Origin: Vibrio aestuarianus
GTDB taxonomy: Bacteria; Pseudomonadota; Gammaproteobacteria; Enterobacterales; Vibrionaceae
DNA length: 64,000 bases
NCBI RefSeq assembly: GCF_012395185.1
Contig: NZ_JAAZTU010000005.1
Span: forward strand, 1-64,000
Reading direction: 5' to 3'
This document shows, piece by piece, positions 55,058-64,000 of this stretch. Under the pieces are notes generated by a model. It saw nothing but the letters and a program-made list of their open reading frames with translations, was not told where the DNA came from and made no database searches. Numbering within the stretch: the first letter of the stretch is position 1; each line of letters opens with the position of its first letter. Both the position numbers and the translations under genes were made by a program.

Positions 55058-57013
55058 TTAGAAGTTAATATCCATACCTAACCAGTAACGACGTCCATCT
55101 TCAACGTAGCCATATTCTTGATAGGTGATTTTTTCATCGAGTAAATTGTAAATTGCAGCTTTCAAACTTACTTGAGAAGAAAGCGCGTAAGTGATTCCAG
55201 TATCGATAAACTGATAAGCGGGTTCAATCAAACTGCTATTTGAAGGCCCAGTCACTGGGTTACTTTCTTTACCACGATAAGTGAATTTCAACCAATTATT
55301 TAAACGGTCTGTCGCTTGCCAATCAAGATCTGCACTAAACAGGTGTTTAGGCTGTTGATTTAATGGCATGCCTTGGTATTGACCCGTTTTTTGTTCAGAG
55401 TCTGTGAAGGTGTAACTCGCCGTGAAATAAAGCGTTTCTGTTACAGGTACCCCCAAAGTACTTTCCACTCCACGAGTATACGCTTCGTCAACATTAACTC
55501 GATAAGTTGGATCAGAACCCCATTGATTTGGACCATCACTACAAACATTACTTGGACAAGCAACACGCGTGATTTTGTCTTTAAAATCATTATGGAAGAA
55601 GGTTAGGCTGGCATTTAAGCTGGCGCCATTTTGATACATTACACCCAATTCTTTGTTGAGTGATGTTTCAGGTGTCAGATCCGGGTTACCGTAAATATTG
55701 CCGCCACCGCTCACTTGTGCCCAGTTTGGTGTCACTTCTCTTAATTGTGGAGAACGAAAACCTGTCGCAACCCCACCTTTGATAACCCACTCAGGATTTA
55801 GTGTCCACACACCATAAGCTCGAGGACTAAAATGTGAACCATAATTTTCATCATGATCAAAACGCCCACCTAAAGTGAGTTTAAAGGACTGAGCAAGCTT
55901 CCATTCATCTTCAACAAATATCGCCCATTGCGTATTGTTAATTTGTGTCAAATCCGATGCTTGGTTTGATGTGAAATCTTCCAATTCGGAATGTGAGAAT
56001 TCCACCCCTGCCGTGACAGTATTATTCGTCAATGGAACGACTAAACTGGATTTCGCCATCGTATTGATAATTTCCATCTCACGGCTTTTATTGTTGCTCA
56101 CTTCACGCTGCAGGTAACTATCAGAAACACCATACTCACCCCAATTCCCTTGGTGAGATAACGTGACATATGTGCGACGGTATTCATTTAAACTGTCTTC
56201 ACATTCACCTCTACAACCCGTGGTTGGCACCGACAAACCAACATTGCCGCGACGATCTTGCGCTGACGCACCAACTTCCAGTACCAGCTCATGTTGTTCA
56301 TTAAATTGATAATTCAGTTTTGATGTTAAACTTTTTAAGCTCTTATCTTGGTAACCATTTTCAATATTATCTTCTTTTCGCTCAATACTTTGACCATACA
56401 GTTGCAGAGATAAGTTATCGGCAAGCGGCCCCGTTAAGAAGAAATTAGCACTATTTTGGTCCCCAGAGTCTCTGTTTTCTTGCAGCAAAGTGTCTAATTG
56501 AACACTCCCAGACCACTCTTGGTTATCTTTCCGGGTAATGATATTGATAACACCGCCAATAGCGTCAGACCCATACAGTGTCGACATTGGGCCACGTATC
56601 ACTTCTATACGATCTATCGCTTGCAATGGTGGCATCCAGCCTTGTTCGATACCTGGTCCGTCACTATTAGGGCGAGTTTGGCGAGATGACTGACGCTTTC
56701 CGTCCACCAGCATCAAAGTGTAGTTTGAGCTCATACCGCGCAGACTAATATCCGTTTTGTCACCCCCGCCGGTCACTAGCACGCCAGGCACACTGCGCAA
56801 TGCATCCGTTACATCACGGTAATAGCGTGATTCCAACTCCTCTCGAGTAATAACGCTAATACTTGCTGGAGCTTGAGCCTGCGTTTGCTCAAAACCTGCA
56901 GCGGTTACCACCACTTTCTCATGGTGTTGAATATCGTCTGCTAACGCGTGAGATGAGGCGAGCAATCCGAGCGCGGCAATAATTGCGGCATTCAGCGGAT
57001 TCAGTCTGGACAT
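55058..57013 (-). CDS. irgA: TonB-dependent siderophore receptor IrgA
   Basis: 651 aa outer-membrane receptor (V. cholerae IrgA is about the same length). Signal peptide (cleavage after SHALA), a TonB box (EKVVVTAAGF, about 31-40), a plug domain (ITREELESRYYRDVTDALRSVPGVLVTGGG; IEVIRGPMSTLYGSDAIGGVINIITR) and a 22-strand barrel ending in a terminal Phe. In V. cholerae it takes up catechol siderophores such as enterobactin. A strong Fur box lies in the divergent gap to irgB; transcription should be iron-repressed and IrgB-activated. Confidence 0.9.
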   Translation of the reverse strand: MSRLNPLNAAIIAALGLLASSHALADDIQHHEKVVVTAAGFEQTQAQAPASISVITREELESRYYRDVTDALRSVPGVLVTGGGDKTDISLRGMSSNYTLMLVDGKRQSSRQTRPNSDGPGIEQGWMPPLQAIDRIEVIRGPMSTLYGSDAIGGVINIITRKDNQEWSGSVQLDTLLQENRDSGDQNSANFFLTGPLADNLSLQLYGQSIERKEDNIENGYQDKSLKSLTSKLNYQFNEQHELVLEVGASAQDRRGNVGLSVPTTGCRGECEDSLNEYRRTYVTLSHQGNWGEYGVSDSYLQREVSNNKSREMEIINTMAKSSLVVPLTNNTVTAGVEFSHSELEDFTSNQASDLTQINNTQWAIFVEDEWKLAQSFKLTLGGRFDHDENYGSHFSPRAYGVWTLNPEWVIKGGVATGFRSPQLREVTPNWAQVSGGGNIYGNPDLTPETSLNKELGVMYQNGASLNASLTFFHNDFKDKITRVACPSNVCSDGPNQWGSDPTYRVNVDEAYTRGVESTLGVPVTETLYFTASYTFTDSEQKTGQYQGMPLNQQPKHLFSADLDWQATDRLNNWLKFTYRGKESNPVTGPSNSSLIEPAYQFIDTGITYALSSQVSLKAAIYNLLDEKITYQEYGYVEDGRRYWLGMDINF

Positions 57014-57029
57014 GTACCACTCCTTAAAT

Positions 57030-57048
57030 GATAATGATTATTAATTTC
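57030..57048. promoter_or_regulatory. Fur box between irgA and irgB
   Basis: GATAATGATTATTAATTTC matches the 19-bp Fur consensus at 16 positions, with the first 12 unbroken. It lies 17 bp upstream of the irgA start, in the control region shared with irgB, so iron-bound Fur should repress irgA and probably irgB. Confidence 0.8.
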
Positions 57049-57171
57049 AGGGGTGAATTATTCATAATTTGAATGATTGAGATAGATAGACAGATGGAAT
57101 GGTCAGTACCAAAAATGGAACGTCATTGTTATACGATGCCGTTGTTACTTACTAAAGAGGCCATCTACATT

Positions 57172-58068
57172 ATGCATGACTTCAGTGCAATCAAAGCCTT
57201 CCACGCACTTTGCCAACACAAAAGCCTAACGGCTGCCGCTAAAGCACTTGAGCAACCTAAATCGACCCTTAGCCGACGGTTAGCATCCTTAGAAAGTGAT
57301 GTCGGACAAGCCTTAATTGCACGTCAAGGAAACCGCCTCGCTTTAACCAAAGCAGGACAAGTGTTTGCGGTCTACACAGAGCAAATGTTGGAACTGGCTG
57401 AAAAAAGTCACGAAGCATTGCAGGAATTCAATAACCAAATTAGTGGTGAGCTTACGCTAGTTGTGCATCCTAATTTGATCCGAGGTTGGATCAGTCAGGT
57501 ATTAGATGAGTTTATGCAGACACACCCTGAAATAACTATTCGGCTCTACAGCCAATATTTGACTGAAAATGCGCACATAGAACCGGACTTAATCATCTGG
57601 ATTGGTCCTATTGCGGAGAAAAGTTGGCGACGAGAATTATTGGGCTGTTGGCGATATTCGCCATACGCGTCACCGCATTATTTGCAAAGCAATACTCAGC
57701 TCAGTCATCCACAAGAATTGATCAAACACCCTTGGATCGATTTCATCGCATTTCGCCAAGAAGATCTCACACTGCTTCATCCTCACAATGGCAGCTTTAT
57801 ATTACCGGCGCTCTCTAGCCGTTTACAAAGCGACAATTTGGCTATGCAAGCCGATGCCATCGCCAAAGGTAGAGGAATTGGTTTACTACCAACATGGTTT
57901 GCCGAAGGGTTTGAAAACGCACATCCAGGCAGTGTCGTTTCTTGTCTACCTGGTTGGGTATCAGAGCCTAGCGAAATTGGTTGCTATTATCCAACTGGTC
58001 GCCACCCTCTAAGGTTGCGATTATTTATCGATGCATTGCGTCAAGCTTGCCCTGATGACTGGAAGTGA
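57172..58068 (+). CDS. irgB: LysR-type activator IrgB
   Basis: 298 aa from the ATG at 57172, the known IrgB length; an upstream in-frame extension of 33 codons is not conserved. N-terminal LysR HTH (FSAIKAFHALCQHKSLTAAAKALEQPKSTLSRRLASLE) and a substrate-binding-like C-terminal domain. In V. cholerae IrgB activates irgA under iron limitation. It is divergent from irgA. Confidence 0.9.
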   Translation: MHDFSAIKAFHALCQHKSLTAAAKALEQPKSTLSRRLASLESDVGQALIARQGNRLALTKAGQVFAVYTEQMLELAEKSHEALQEFNNQISGELTLVVHPNLIRGWISQVLDEFMQTHPEITIRLYSQYLTENAHIEPDLIIWIGPIAEKSWRRELLGCWRYSPYASPHYLQSNTQLSHPQELIKHPWIDFIAFRQEDLTLLHPHNGSFILPALSSRLQSDNLAMQADAIAKGRGIGLLPTWFAEGFENAHPGSVVSCLPGWVSEPSEIGCYYPTGRHPLRLRLFIDALRQACPDDWK

Positions 58069-58083
58069 GCTAAATGATGGCAT

Positions 58084-58113
58084 AAAAAAGCCCCGCTTAT
58101 CACAAGCGGGGCT
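58084..58113. terminator. Terminator between irgB and tktA
   Basis: AGCCCCGCTT pairs perfectly with AAGCGGGGCT around ATCAC. On the minus strand it runs into TTTTTT, so it ends tktA; it can also end irgB. Confidence 0.88.
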
Positions 58114-58138
58114 CTGTTTATTGTATGCCTAAAGTCAA

Positions 58139-60151
58139 TTAAGCAAGCAGCTCATTTGCTGTTTTCACTACGTTTTCAGTGGTGAAGCCAAACATCTCGA
58201 ACAACTGATCAGCAGGCGCTGACTCACCAAAGGTGGTCATACCGATGATCTTGCCGCCAAAGCCAACGTACTTGTACCAGAAATCCGCAATGCCTGCTTC
58301 AATCGCGATACGTTTAGTCACGTCTGCTGGCAATACGGCTTCGCGGTAAGCGGCATCTTGCTTATCGAATGCATCAGTTGCAGGCATTGAAACCACGCGT
58401 ACTTTCTTACCTTCTGCGGTTAGTTGCTCTGCAGCTTTCACTGCAAGTTCAACTTCTGAACCAGTCGCGATTAGGATGAGCTCAGGCTTACCCTCGCTGT
58501 CTTTCAGGATGTAACCACCCTTAGCGATATTTGCCACTTGCTCAGCAGTACGTTCTTGCTGTGCTAGGTTTTGACGAGAGAAGATAAGCGCTGACGGGCC
58601 ATCTTTACGCTCAATCGCCAGTTTCCATGCTACCGCAGATTCCACTTGGTCACATGGACGCCATGTGCTCATGTTTGGCGTTAAACGCAGTGAAGCGATT
58701 TGCTCAACTGGTTGGTGCGTTGGGCCATCTTCACCCAAACCGATAGAGTCGTGCGTGTACACTTGAATGTTCTGAATTTTCATCAGAGCGGCCATGCGCA
58801 TTGCATTACGTGCGTATTCCATAAACATTAGGAACGTCGCGCCGTAAGGAACGAAACCGCCATGAAGCGCAATACCGTTCATGATGGCAGTCATACCGAA
58901 TTCACGCACACCGTAGTGAATGTAGTTACCTGAGAAATCTTCCGCCGTCAGCGATTTAGAACCAGACCACATAGTAAGGTTAGAAGGTGCTAAGTCAGCA
59001 GAGCCGCCCATAAATTCTGGTAGCATTGCACCAAAGGCTTCAAGCGCATTTTGTGACGCTTTACGTGATGCAATATTGGCAGGGTTAGCTTGCAAGTCGG
59101 CAATAATTGCGCTGGCTTTTTCTTCCCACTGCGCTGGTAAATCACCATTTAAACGACGTTTCAGTTCTGCCGCTTCCGCTGGATATGCCGCAGCGTATGC
59201 TTTAAATTTGTCGTTCCAAGCGGATTCTTTTGCTTGACCTTCTTCTTTTGCATCCCACTGTGCATAAATATCAGCAGGAATTTCAAACGGTCCGTGTTCC
59301 CAACCTAGGAATTCACGAGCCGCTTTAATTTCTTCCGCACCAAGAGGCGCGCCATGACAGTCATGTGAACCCGCTTTATTTGGAGAACCAAAACCGATAA
59401 TCGTTTTAGTACAAATCAAAGTTGGGCGACCAGTTTCAGCCTTCGCCGCTTCAATTGCCGCATTAATAGCTTCAGCATCGTGGCCATCAACCGCAGGAAT
59501 AACGTGCCAACCATACGCTTCAAAACGTTTAGGTGTATCGTCAGAGAACCAACCTTCAACGTGACCATCAATAGAAATGCCGTTGTCATCCCAGAAAGCA
59601 ACCAGCTTGCCAAGACCTAACGTACCCGCTAAAGAACAAGCTTCATGAGAAATACCTTCCATCAAGCAGCCATCACCCATGAATACATAAGTGAAGTGGT
59701 CGACGATGTCGTGGCCTTCTTTATTAAATTGTGCGGCTAGTGCTTTCTCTGCCATCGCCATACCAACCGCGTTGGTAATGCCCTGGCCTAGTGGACCTGT
59801 AGTCGTTTCAACACCCGGTGCATAACCATATTCTGGGTGACCTGGGGTTTTTGAATGCAGTTGACGGAAGTTTTTCAGATCATCAATCGATAACTCGTAA
59901 CCGCTTAGATGCAGCAAAGAGTAAATCAACATTGAGCCATGGCCGTTGGAAAGAACGAAACGGTCGCGGTCTGCCCATTGTGGGTTTTGTGGGTTGTGAT
60001 TTAGGTGAGAACGCCAAAGTACTTCAGCGATATCAGCCATCCCCATTGGTGCGCCTGGGTGACCAGAGTTGGCTTGTTGAACACCATCCATGCTAAGAGC
60101 GCGGATTGCATTGGCTAGTTCTTTATTAGAAAGAAGGTTACGGGAAGACAT
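58139..60151 (-). CDS. tktA: Transketolase
   Basis: 670 aa from the ATG at 60151 (six extra upstream residues are not conserved). Transfers two-carbon units in the pentose-phosphate pathway with thiamine diphosphate. TPP motif [32 protein letters not shown] broken here for its key points: GDG, the NG-HGS start ([15 protein letters not shown]), [18 protein letters not shown] and a complete C-terminal domain. It is divergent from metK across 334 bp and shares no operon, although it is near epd-pgk as in many gammaproteobacteria. Confidence 0.96.
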   Translation of the reverse strand: MSSRNLLSNKELANAIRALSMDGVQQANSGHPGAPMGMADIAEVLWRSHLNHNPQNPQWADRDRFVLSNGHGSMLIYSLLHLSGYELSIDDLKNFRQLHSKTPGHPEYGYAPGVETTTGPLGQGITNAVGMAMAEKALAAQFNKEGHDIVDHFTYVFMGDGCLMEGISHEACSLAGTLGLGKLVAFWDDNGISIDGHVEGWFSDDTPKRFEAYGWHVIPAVDGHDAEAINAAIEAAKAETGRPTLICTKTIIGFGSPNKAGSHDCHGAPLGAEEIKAAREFLGWEHGPFEIPADIYAQWDAKEEGQAKESAWNDKFKAYAAAYPAEAAELKRRLNGDLPAQWEEKASAIIADLQANPANIASRKASQNALEAFGAMLPEFMGGSADLAPSNLTMWSGSKSLTAEDFSGNYIHYGVREFGMTAIMNGIALHGGFVPYGATFLMFMEYARNAMRMAALMKIQNIQVYTHDSIGLGEDGPTHQPVEQIASLRLTPNMSTWRPCDQVESAVAWKLAIERKDGPSALIFSRQNLAQQERTAEQVANIAKGGYILKDSEGKPELILIATGSEVELAVKAAEQLTAEGKKVRVVSMPATDAFDKQDAAYREAVLPADVTKRIAIEAGIADFWYKYVGFGGKIIGMTTFGESAPADQLFEMFGFTTENVVKTANELLA

Positions 60152-60388
60152 GTCTGCTCCTGAGTGCATTAAGCGAATTCAAAGTAACGAAATTGGGCTG
60201 AAAACAGCGCGGCTATTCTCTCAAAGCACTTTTATCACTGCAAACGTTTTACTGAGGAAATCCGGCTGTTTGTGGCTTATTTTTAGGATATTAACCCAAA
60301 TTCAAAAATTTTTGAGCAAACCTAAGCAATCGTTTGGCTTTCAGATCAGAAAAAAATTACTTGTAATTCGACCATTCAAAACTAGAAT

Positions 60389-60412
60389 AGACGTCTAGAT
60401 GTAGAAACACCT
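60389..60412. promoter_or_regulatory. MetJ operator (met boxes) before metK
   Basis: AGACGTCT (60389-60396), a perfect met box, is followed directly by AGATGTAG and a weaker third octamer. MetJ with SAM binds tandem octamers cooperatively, so metK should be repressed when SAM is plentiful. The rest of the 334-bp tktA/metK gap shows no ORF. Confidence 0.75.
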
Positions 60413-60485
60413 ACATAAATTAATGAATTGAGGTGGTAAGTTGCTAGCGACTTGCCACCGACCAACTACTTAAATTGGAGCTCTC

Positions 60486-61640
60486 ATGGCTAAGCACCTG
60501 TTTACTTCTGAATCCGTATCAGAAGGTCATCCAGATAAAATTGCAGACCAAATCTCTGACGCTGTCCTTGACGCCATCTTAGAACAAGATCCAAAAGCTC
60601 GTGTTGCTTGTGAAACTTACGTGAAAACAGGCATGGTGATGGTTGGTGGCGAAGTGACCACTTCAGCATGGGTTGATATTGAAGAATTAACTCGTCAAAC
60701 AGTACGTGAAATCGGTTATGTGCACTCAGACATGGGTTTCGATGCAAACTCATGCGCCGTATTGAATACTATCGGTAAGCAGTCTCCAGACATCAACCAA
60801 GGTGTTGATAAAGCCGATCCTAAAGAGCAAGGCGCCGGTGACCAAGGTATCATGTTTGGTTACGCAACTAACGAAACTGAAATCCTAATGCCAGCACCGA
60901 TTACCTACTCTCACCGTCTGGTACAAAGACAAGCAGAAGTTCGTAAAAACGGTACTCTTCCTTGGTTGCGCCCTGATGCAAAATCTCAGGTTACTTTCCA
61001 ATATGACCAAGGAAAAATCGTTGGTATTGATGCAGTCGTTCTTTCAACTCAACACTGTGATTCTATCTCTACACCAGACCTACGCGAAGCGGTAATGGAA
61101 GAGATCATCAAACCAGTATTGCCAGCAGAGTGGATCAGCAAAGAAACCAAATTCTTTATTAACCCAACCGGCCGTTTTGTTATCGGTGGCCCAATGGGTG
61201 ACTGTGGTTTGACTGGTCGTAAGATCATTGTTGACACCTACGGCGGCGCAGCGCGTCACGGTGGTGGTGCATTCTCTGGTAAAGATCCATCAAAAGTAGA
61301 CCGTAGTGCAGCATACGCAGCACGTTATGTAGCGAAAAACATCGTCGCTGCAGGCCTTGCTGACCGTTGTGAAATTCAACTTTCTTATGCAATTGGTGTT
61401 GCTGATCCAACATCTATCATGGTTGAAACATTTGGTACTGAAAAAGTTTCTGAAGAGATCATTATCGAAGCAGTACGTCAACACTTCGACCTACGCCCAT
61501 ACGGCCTACAAGAAATGTTGAACCTACTACAACCAATCTACAAGAAAACTGCCGCTTACGGCCACTTTGGTCGTGAAGAATTCCCTTGGGAAGCAACAGA
61601 TAAAGCCGTTATTCTTCGTGAATTCGCTGGCTTGAAATAA
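60486..61640 (+). CDS. metK: S-adenosylmethionine synthetase
   Basis: 384 aa; makes SAM from methionine and ATP. Family points: [31 protein letters not shown], the flexible loop with [12 protein letters not shown], the [28 protein letters not shown] region and [24 protein letters not shown] site precedes the ATG. Regulation by MetJ is indicated by the met boxes about 75 bp upstream. Confidence 0.97.
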   Translation: MAKHLFTSESVSEGHPDKIADQISDAVLDAILEQDPKARVACETYVKTGMVMVGGEVTTSAWVDIEELTRQTVREIGYVHSDMGFDANSCAVLNTIGKQSPDINQGVDKADPKEQGAGDQGIMFGYATNETEILMPAPITYSHRLVQRQAEVRKNGTLPWLRPDAKSQVTFQYDQGKIVGIDAVVLSTQHCDSISTPDLREAVMEEIIKPVLPAEWISKETKFFINPTGRFVIGGPMGDCGLTGRKIIVDTYGGAARHGGGAFSGKDPSKVDRSAAYAARYVAKNIVAAGLADRCEIQLSYAIGVADPTSIMVETFGTEKVSEEIIIEAVRQHFDLRPYGLQEMLNLLQPIYKKTAAYGHFGREEFPWEATDKAVILREFAGLK

Positions 61641-61668
61641 GCAACTGCAGTGTAGATGAAAAATACAC

Positions 61669-61698
61669 AAGCCCTTACTTTTTAGTAAGGGCTTTTTA
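61669..61698 (+). terminator. metK terminator
   Basis: AAGCCCTTACT pairs with AGTAAGGGCTT around TTTT, followed by five T, 28 bp after the stop. Confidence 0.9.
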
Positions 61699-61709
61699 GG
61701 AATAAATAC

Positions 61710-62210
61710 GTGCAAAACTTTGAGTTACATTACCGCGCTCAAGCAAAAGTTAAACAATGTATTGATATCGCATCCGACCATTTTCGACATCCCTTTCCTT
61801 TGCCAACATTAAATTACCAACTCAGAGGCAAAGTCGCTGGAAAAGCTTACTTACAACGTTGGGAAATTCGCTTAAATCCCATTTTATTTGCAGAAAACGC
61901 ACAAGCTTTTTTAGATGAAGTGATCGCACATGAAATCGCTCACCTCATTACTTATCGACGCTATGGTCGAGTCCGTCCACATGGAAAAGAGTGGCAGAGT
62001 GTGATGAATCAAGTCTTTCATTTACCCGCCAATACCACTCATCGGTTTGAAGTCTCTTCTGTGCAAGGCAAAACCTTTGAATATCGCTGCGACTGTACTC
62101 GCTATCCTCTGACTATTCGTCGCCATAACAAAGTGTTGCGCCATCAAGCCACTTATCGCTGCCAACAATGTTCGCAAACTCTGACCTTTACAGGCGTACA
62201 GCTTTCTTAA
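61710..62210 (+). CDS. sprT: SprT-family zinc metalloprotease-like protein
   Basis: 166 aa, started by GTG. The zinc motif HExxH is in [18 protein letters not shown] with a downstream His (RPHGKEW), and a C-terminal zinc ribbon has Cys in [10 protein letters not shown] and [10 protein letters not shown]. SprT proteins resemble the DNA-protein crosslink protease SPRTN, but the bacterial substrate is unsettled. It lies between metK and endA, as in other gammaproteobacteria (sprT-endA). Confidence 0.9.
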   Translation: MQNFELHYRAQAKVKQCIDIASDHFRHPFPLPTLNYQLRGKVAGKAYLQRWEIRLNPILFAENAQAFLDEVIAHEIAHLITYRRYGRVRPHGKEWQSVMNQVFHLPANTTHRFEVSSVQGKTFEYRCDCTRYPLTIRRHNKVLRHQATYRCQQCSQTLTFTGVQLS

Positions 62211-62334
62211 ATTAGTGTTCTATTCGCTGCTTTTCGTGATGACCATCCCCGAAAATTAACGATAAAAACATCATTTATAATTCCTCATCCTGAGTGTTAG
62301 ACTGAGAAAAACCATACTTATATCAGTCTAAATT

Positions 62335-63039
62335 ATGTCGTATTTTCGTTTATTGTCTGTCGCAGGACTCTTAGCATTACTCTCGTTTAGTGCACTATCA
62401 GCACCACCCTCTTCATTTTCTAAAGCAAAGAAAGAAGCATTGAAGATCTATCAAGATCATCCAATTAGTTTTTATTGTGGCTGTGACATTGAATGGCAAG
62501 GCCGTAAAGGTACACCAGACTTACAAGCTTGTGGTTATCAAGTACGTAAACAACAAACCCGCGCCAGCCGCATTGAATGGGAGCATGTGGTTCCTGCTTG
62601 GCAATTTGGTCACCAGCGTCAATGCTGGCAAAATGGCGGGCGTAAAAATTGCACTAAGAATGATACCGCTTTTCGTTCTATGGAGGCGGATCTACACAAC
62701 TTAACCCCCGCGATCGGAGAAGTTAACGGTGATCGCTCAAACTACAATTTCAGTCAATGGAATGGAGTGGATGGTGAAACCTATGGTCGCTGTGAAATGC
62801 AGGTCAATTTTAAGCAGCGTAAAGTCATGCCACCGGATAGAGCGCGCGGGTCGATTGCTCGTACCTACTTGTACATGAGCCAAGAATATGGTTTTCAGCT
62901 ATCAAAACAACAAACTCAGCTAATGCAAGCATGGAATCGCCAATATCCGGCAGATTCATGGGAATGTAAGCGTGACCAACGCATTGCTAAAGTACAAGGC
63001 AACCACAACCCATTTGTTCAAAAGCAATGTGGTTCATAA
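62335..63039 (+). CDS. endA: Periplasmic endonuclease I (EndA/Vvn type)
   Basis: 234 aa. A Sec signal (cleavage near LSAP) and a beta-beta-alpha-metal nuclease core: [14 protein letters not shown] with catalytic His and Glu, and [23 protein letters not shown] carrying the metal-site Asn. Several Cys ([17 protein letters not shown]) form disulphides in the periplasm, as in Vibrio Vvn/Dns. It cuts incoming and extracellular DNA, and in vibrios such nucleases limit natural transformation. Confidence 0.93.
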   Translation: MSYFRLLSVAGLLALLSFSALSAPPSSFSKAKKEALKIYQDHPISFYCGCDIEWQGRKGTPDLQACGYQVRKQQTRASRIEWEHVVPAWQFGHQRQCWQNGGRKNCTKNDTAFRSMEADLHNLTPAIGEVNGDRSNYNFSQWNGVDGETYGRCEMQVNFKQRKVMPPDRARGSIARTYLYMSQEYGFQLSKQQTQLMQAWNRQYPADSWECKRDQRIAKVQGNHNPFVQKQCGS

Positions 63040-63146
63040 TCCGTTGAAACGTTTAATCTTGATGGCTGAAACTCATTCTTGCCCCTTGTTTTTTCAGCTA
63101 AAAGCATCCATGTTAGTGGCTATTCAATGTCAGGCAGGAAGTTACC

Positions 63147-63878
63147 ATGCGCATCCCTAGAATTTATCACCCGACCCCAATTTCGCAGCTCGGCACCATC
63201 GCGTTAAGTGATGACGCGGCTGGACATATTGGCCGAGTGTTACGCATGCAAGTTGGTCAAGAAGTGCTGCTATTTGATGGCAGTGGCGCTGAATTTCCAG
63301 CAACTATCAGCGAAGTGACGAAAAAAGGCGTGTTAGTCGAAGTAGCAGAACGCGTAGAGAGTAGCTGTGAATCACCATTAAACTTGCACCTTGGACAAGT
63401 CATCTCTCGTGGTGACAAAATGGAATTCACCATCCAAAAATCGGTTGAGTTGGGGGTGAATACTATTACACCACTGATTTCTGAACGTTGCGGCGTTAAA
63501 CTTGATGCTAAACGATTCGAGAAAAAACTCGAACAGTGGCAGAAAATTGCGATCAGTGCCTGTGAGCAATGTGGCCGCAACACCGTTCCGGTGATTCGTC
63601 CTATCATGCAGCTAGAAGCTTGGTGTGCAGAACAAAGTGATGCATTAAAACTTAACCTGCATCCAAGAGCTAAATATTCAATTAACACCTTGCCAGAGCC
63701 TGTCACTAAAGTACGTTTATTGATTGGCCCTGAAGGCGGATTATCGGCACAAGAGATCCGCATGACGGAAGAATATCAATTTGAAGAAACCCTGTTAGGC
63801 CCACGCGTGCTTCGCACTGAAACGGCTGCCTTAACTGCAATTACTGCCCTTCAAGTTCGTTTCGGCGACCTTGGCTAA
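63147..63878 (+). CDS. rsmE: 16S rRNA m3U1498 methyltransferase
   Basis: 243 aa SPOUT-class methyltransferase. N-terminal PUA-like part ([31 protein letters not shown]), then the knotted SAM site: [14 protein letters not shown] and [16 protein letters not shown]. It sits between endA and gshB on the same strand, with 14 bp to gshB, so the two share a transcript. Confidence 0.96.
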   Translation: MRIPRIYHPTPISQLGTIALSDDAAGHIGRVLRMQVGQEVLLFDGSGAEFPATISEVTKKGVLVEVAERVESSCESPLNLHLGQVISRGDKMEFTIQKSVELGVNTITPLISERCGVKLDAKRFEKKLEQWQKIAISACEQCGRNTVPVIRPIMQLEAWCAEQSDALKLNLHPRAKYSINTLPEPVTKVRLLIGPEGGLSAQEIRMTEEYQFEETLLGPRVLRTETAALTAITALQVRFGDLG

Positions 63879-63892
63879 CCGGAGAAAATCAA

Positions 63893-64000
63893 TGATTAAA
63901 CTTGGTATCGTAATGGATCCCATTGCATCCATTAATATTAAAAAAGATTCCAGCTTTGCCATGTTGCTTGAAGCACAGCGCCGTGGTTATGAAATCCACT
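63893..64000 (+). CDS. gshB: Glutathione synthetase (start only)
   Basis: The first 36 codons, running off the window. The N terminus IKLGIVMDPIASINIKKDSSF with the MLLEAQRRGYEI helix is the well-conserved start of GshB, which adds glycine to gamma-glutamylcysteine. It follows rsmE as in other gammaproteobacteria, behind a GGAG site. Confidence 0.92.

Overview
The window is a stretch of the large chromosome of a Vibrio species. The evidence is gene order and protein likeness: ftsB-ispD-ispF-truD-surE-pcm-nlpD-rpoS, tsaD // rpsU-yqeY-dnaG-rpoD, then glmS / DeoR / pyk, argP // argO, fbaA-pgk-epd, irgA // irgB, tktA // metK, sprT, endA, rsmE and gshB. This matches the arrangement known around V. 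cholerae VC0468-VC0534. The species cannot be named from the sequence alone.

1-15.4 kb is core housekeeping DNA with one striking lesion. rpoS (stationary-phase sigma factor) is cut after region 3 by a Tn3-family transposon. A 38-bp terminal inverted repeat and the last codons of a probable TnpA transposase lie at the window's left edge. The rest of the segment covers isoprenoid precursors (ispD, ispF), division (ftsB), tRNA modification (truD, tsaD), undecaprenyl-phosphate recycling (uppP), folate (folB, folK), phospholipid synthesis (plsY) and the macromolecular-synthesis operon.

15.35-39.98 kb is a genomic island in the 3' end of a tRNA with anticodon CAU, judged to be tRNA-Ile2. It is bounded by near-identical att repeats, carries a P4-type tyrosine integrase at the left end, and sits at the locus where V. 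cholerae carries VSP-II. Its backbone looks VSP-II-like: RadC, two DUF2787 proteins, a WYL-type regulator, RNase H, an AlpA-like regulator, and three tandem inovirus-Gp2-like genes (one with an in-frame stop). The cargo is conflict genes: an IetA/IetS-type AAA ATPase plus subtilisin-like protease with a third, unrecognised downstream gene; a HEPN protein with an RX4H motif; a two-gene operon of a HEAT-like helical protein and a PD-(D/E)XK-like nuclease fusion; and a LysM protein with a glycine-rich membrane C terminus followed by a small membrane protein (candidate toxin/immunity pair). A scar at 31.57-31.87 kb, made of an RNase H fragment fused to a second copy of a small-ORF tail and its terminator, shows that the cargo segment was assembled by recombination.

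40.0-41.9 kb, outside the island, has a hipB-like antitoxin gene with a hipA reduced to its N-terminal domain, plus a small unknown gene. 41.9-64 kb is core again: glmS and a DeoR regulator, pyruvate kinase, a SIMPL protein, argP/argO, a YbaK-like deacylase, mscS, the fbaA-pgk-epd cluster, the iron-regulated irgA/irgB pair with a clear Fur box, tktA and metK with a MetJ operator, then sprT, endA, rsmE and the start of gshB.

The strongest leads for new biology are the gene downstream of ietAS, the HEAT/nuclease operon, the LysM toxin pair, and the paired 13-bp palindromes in front of the WYL regulator.
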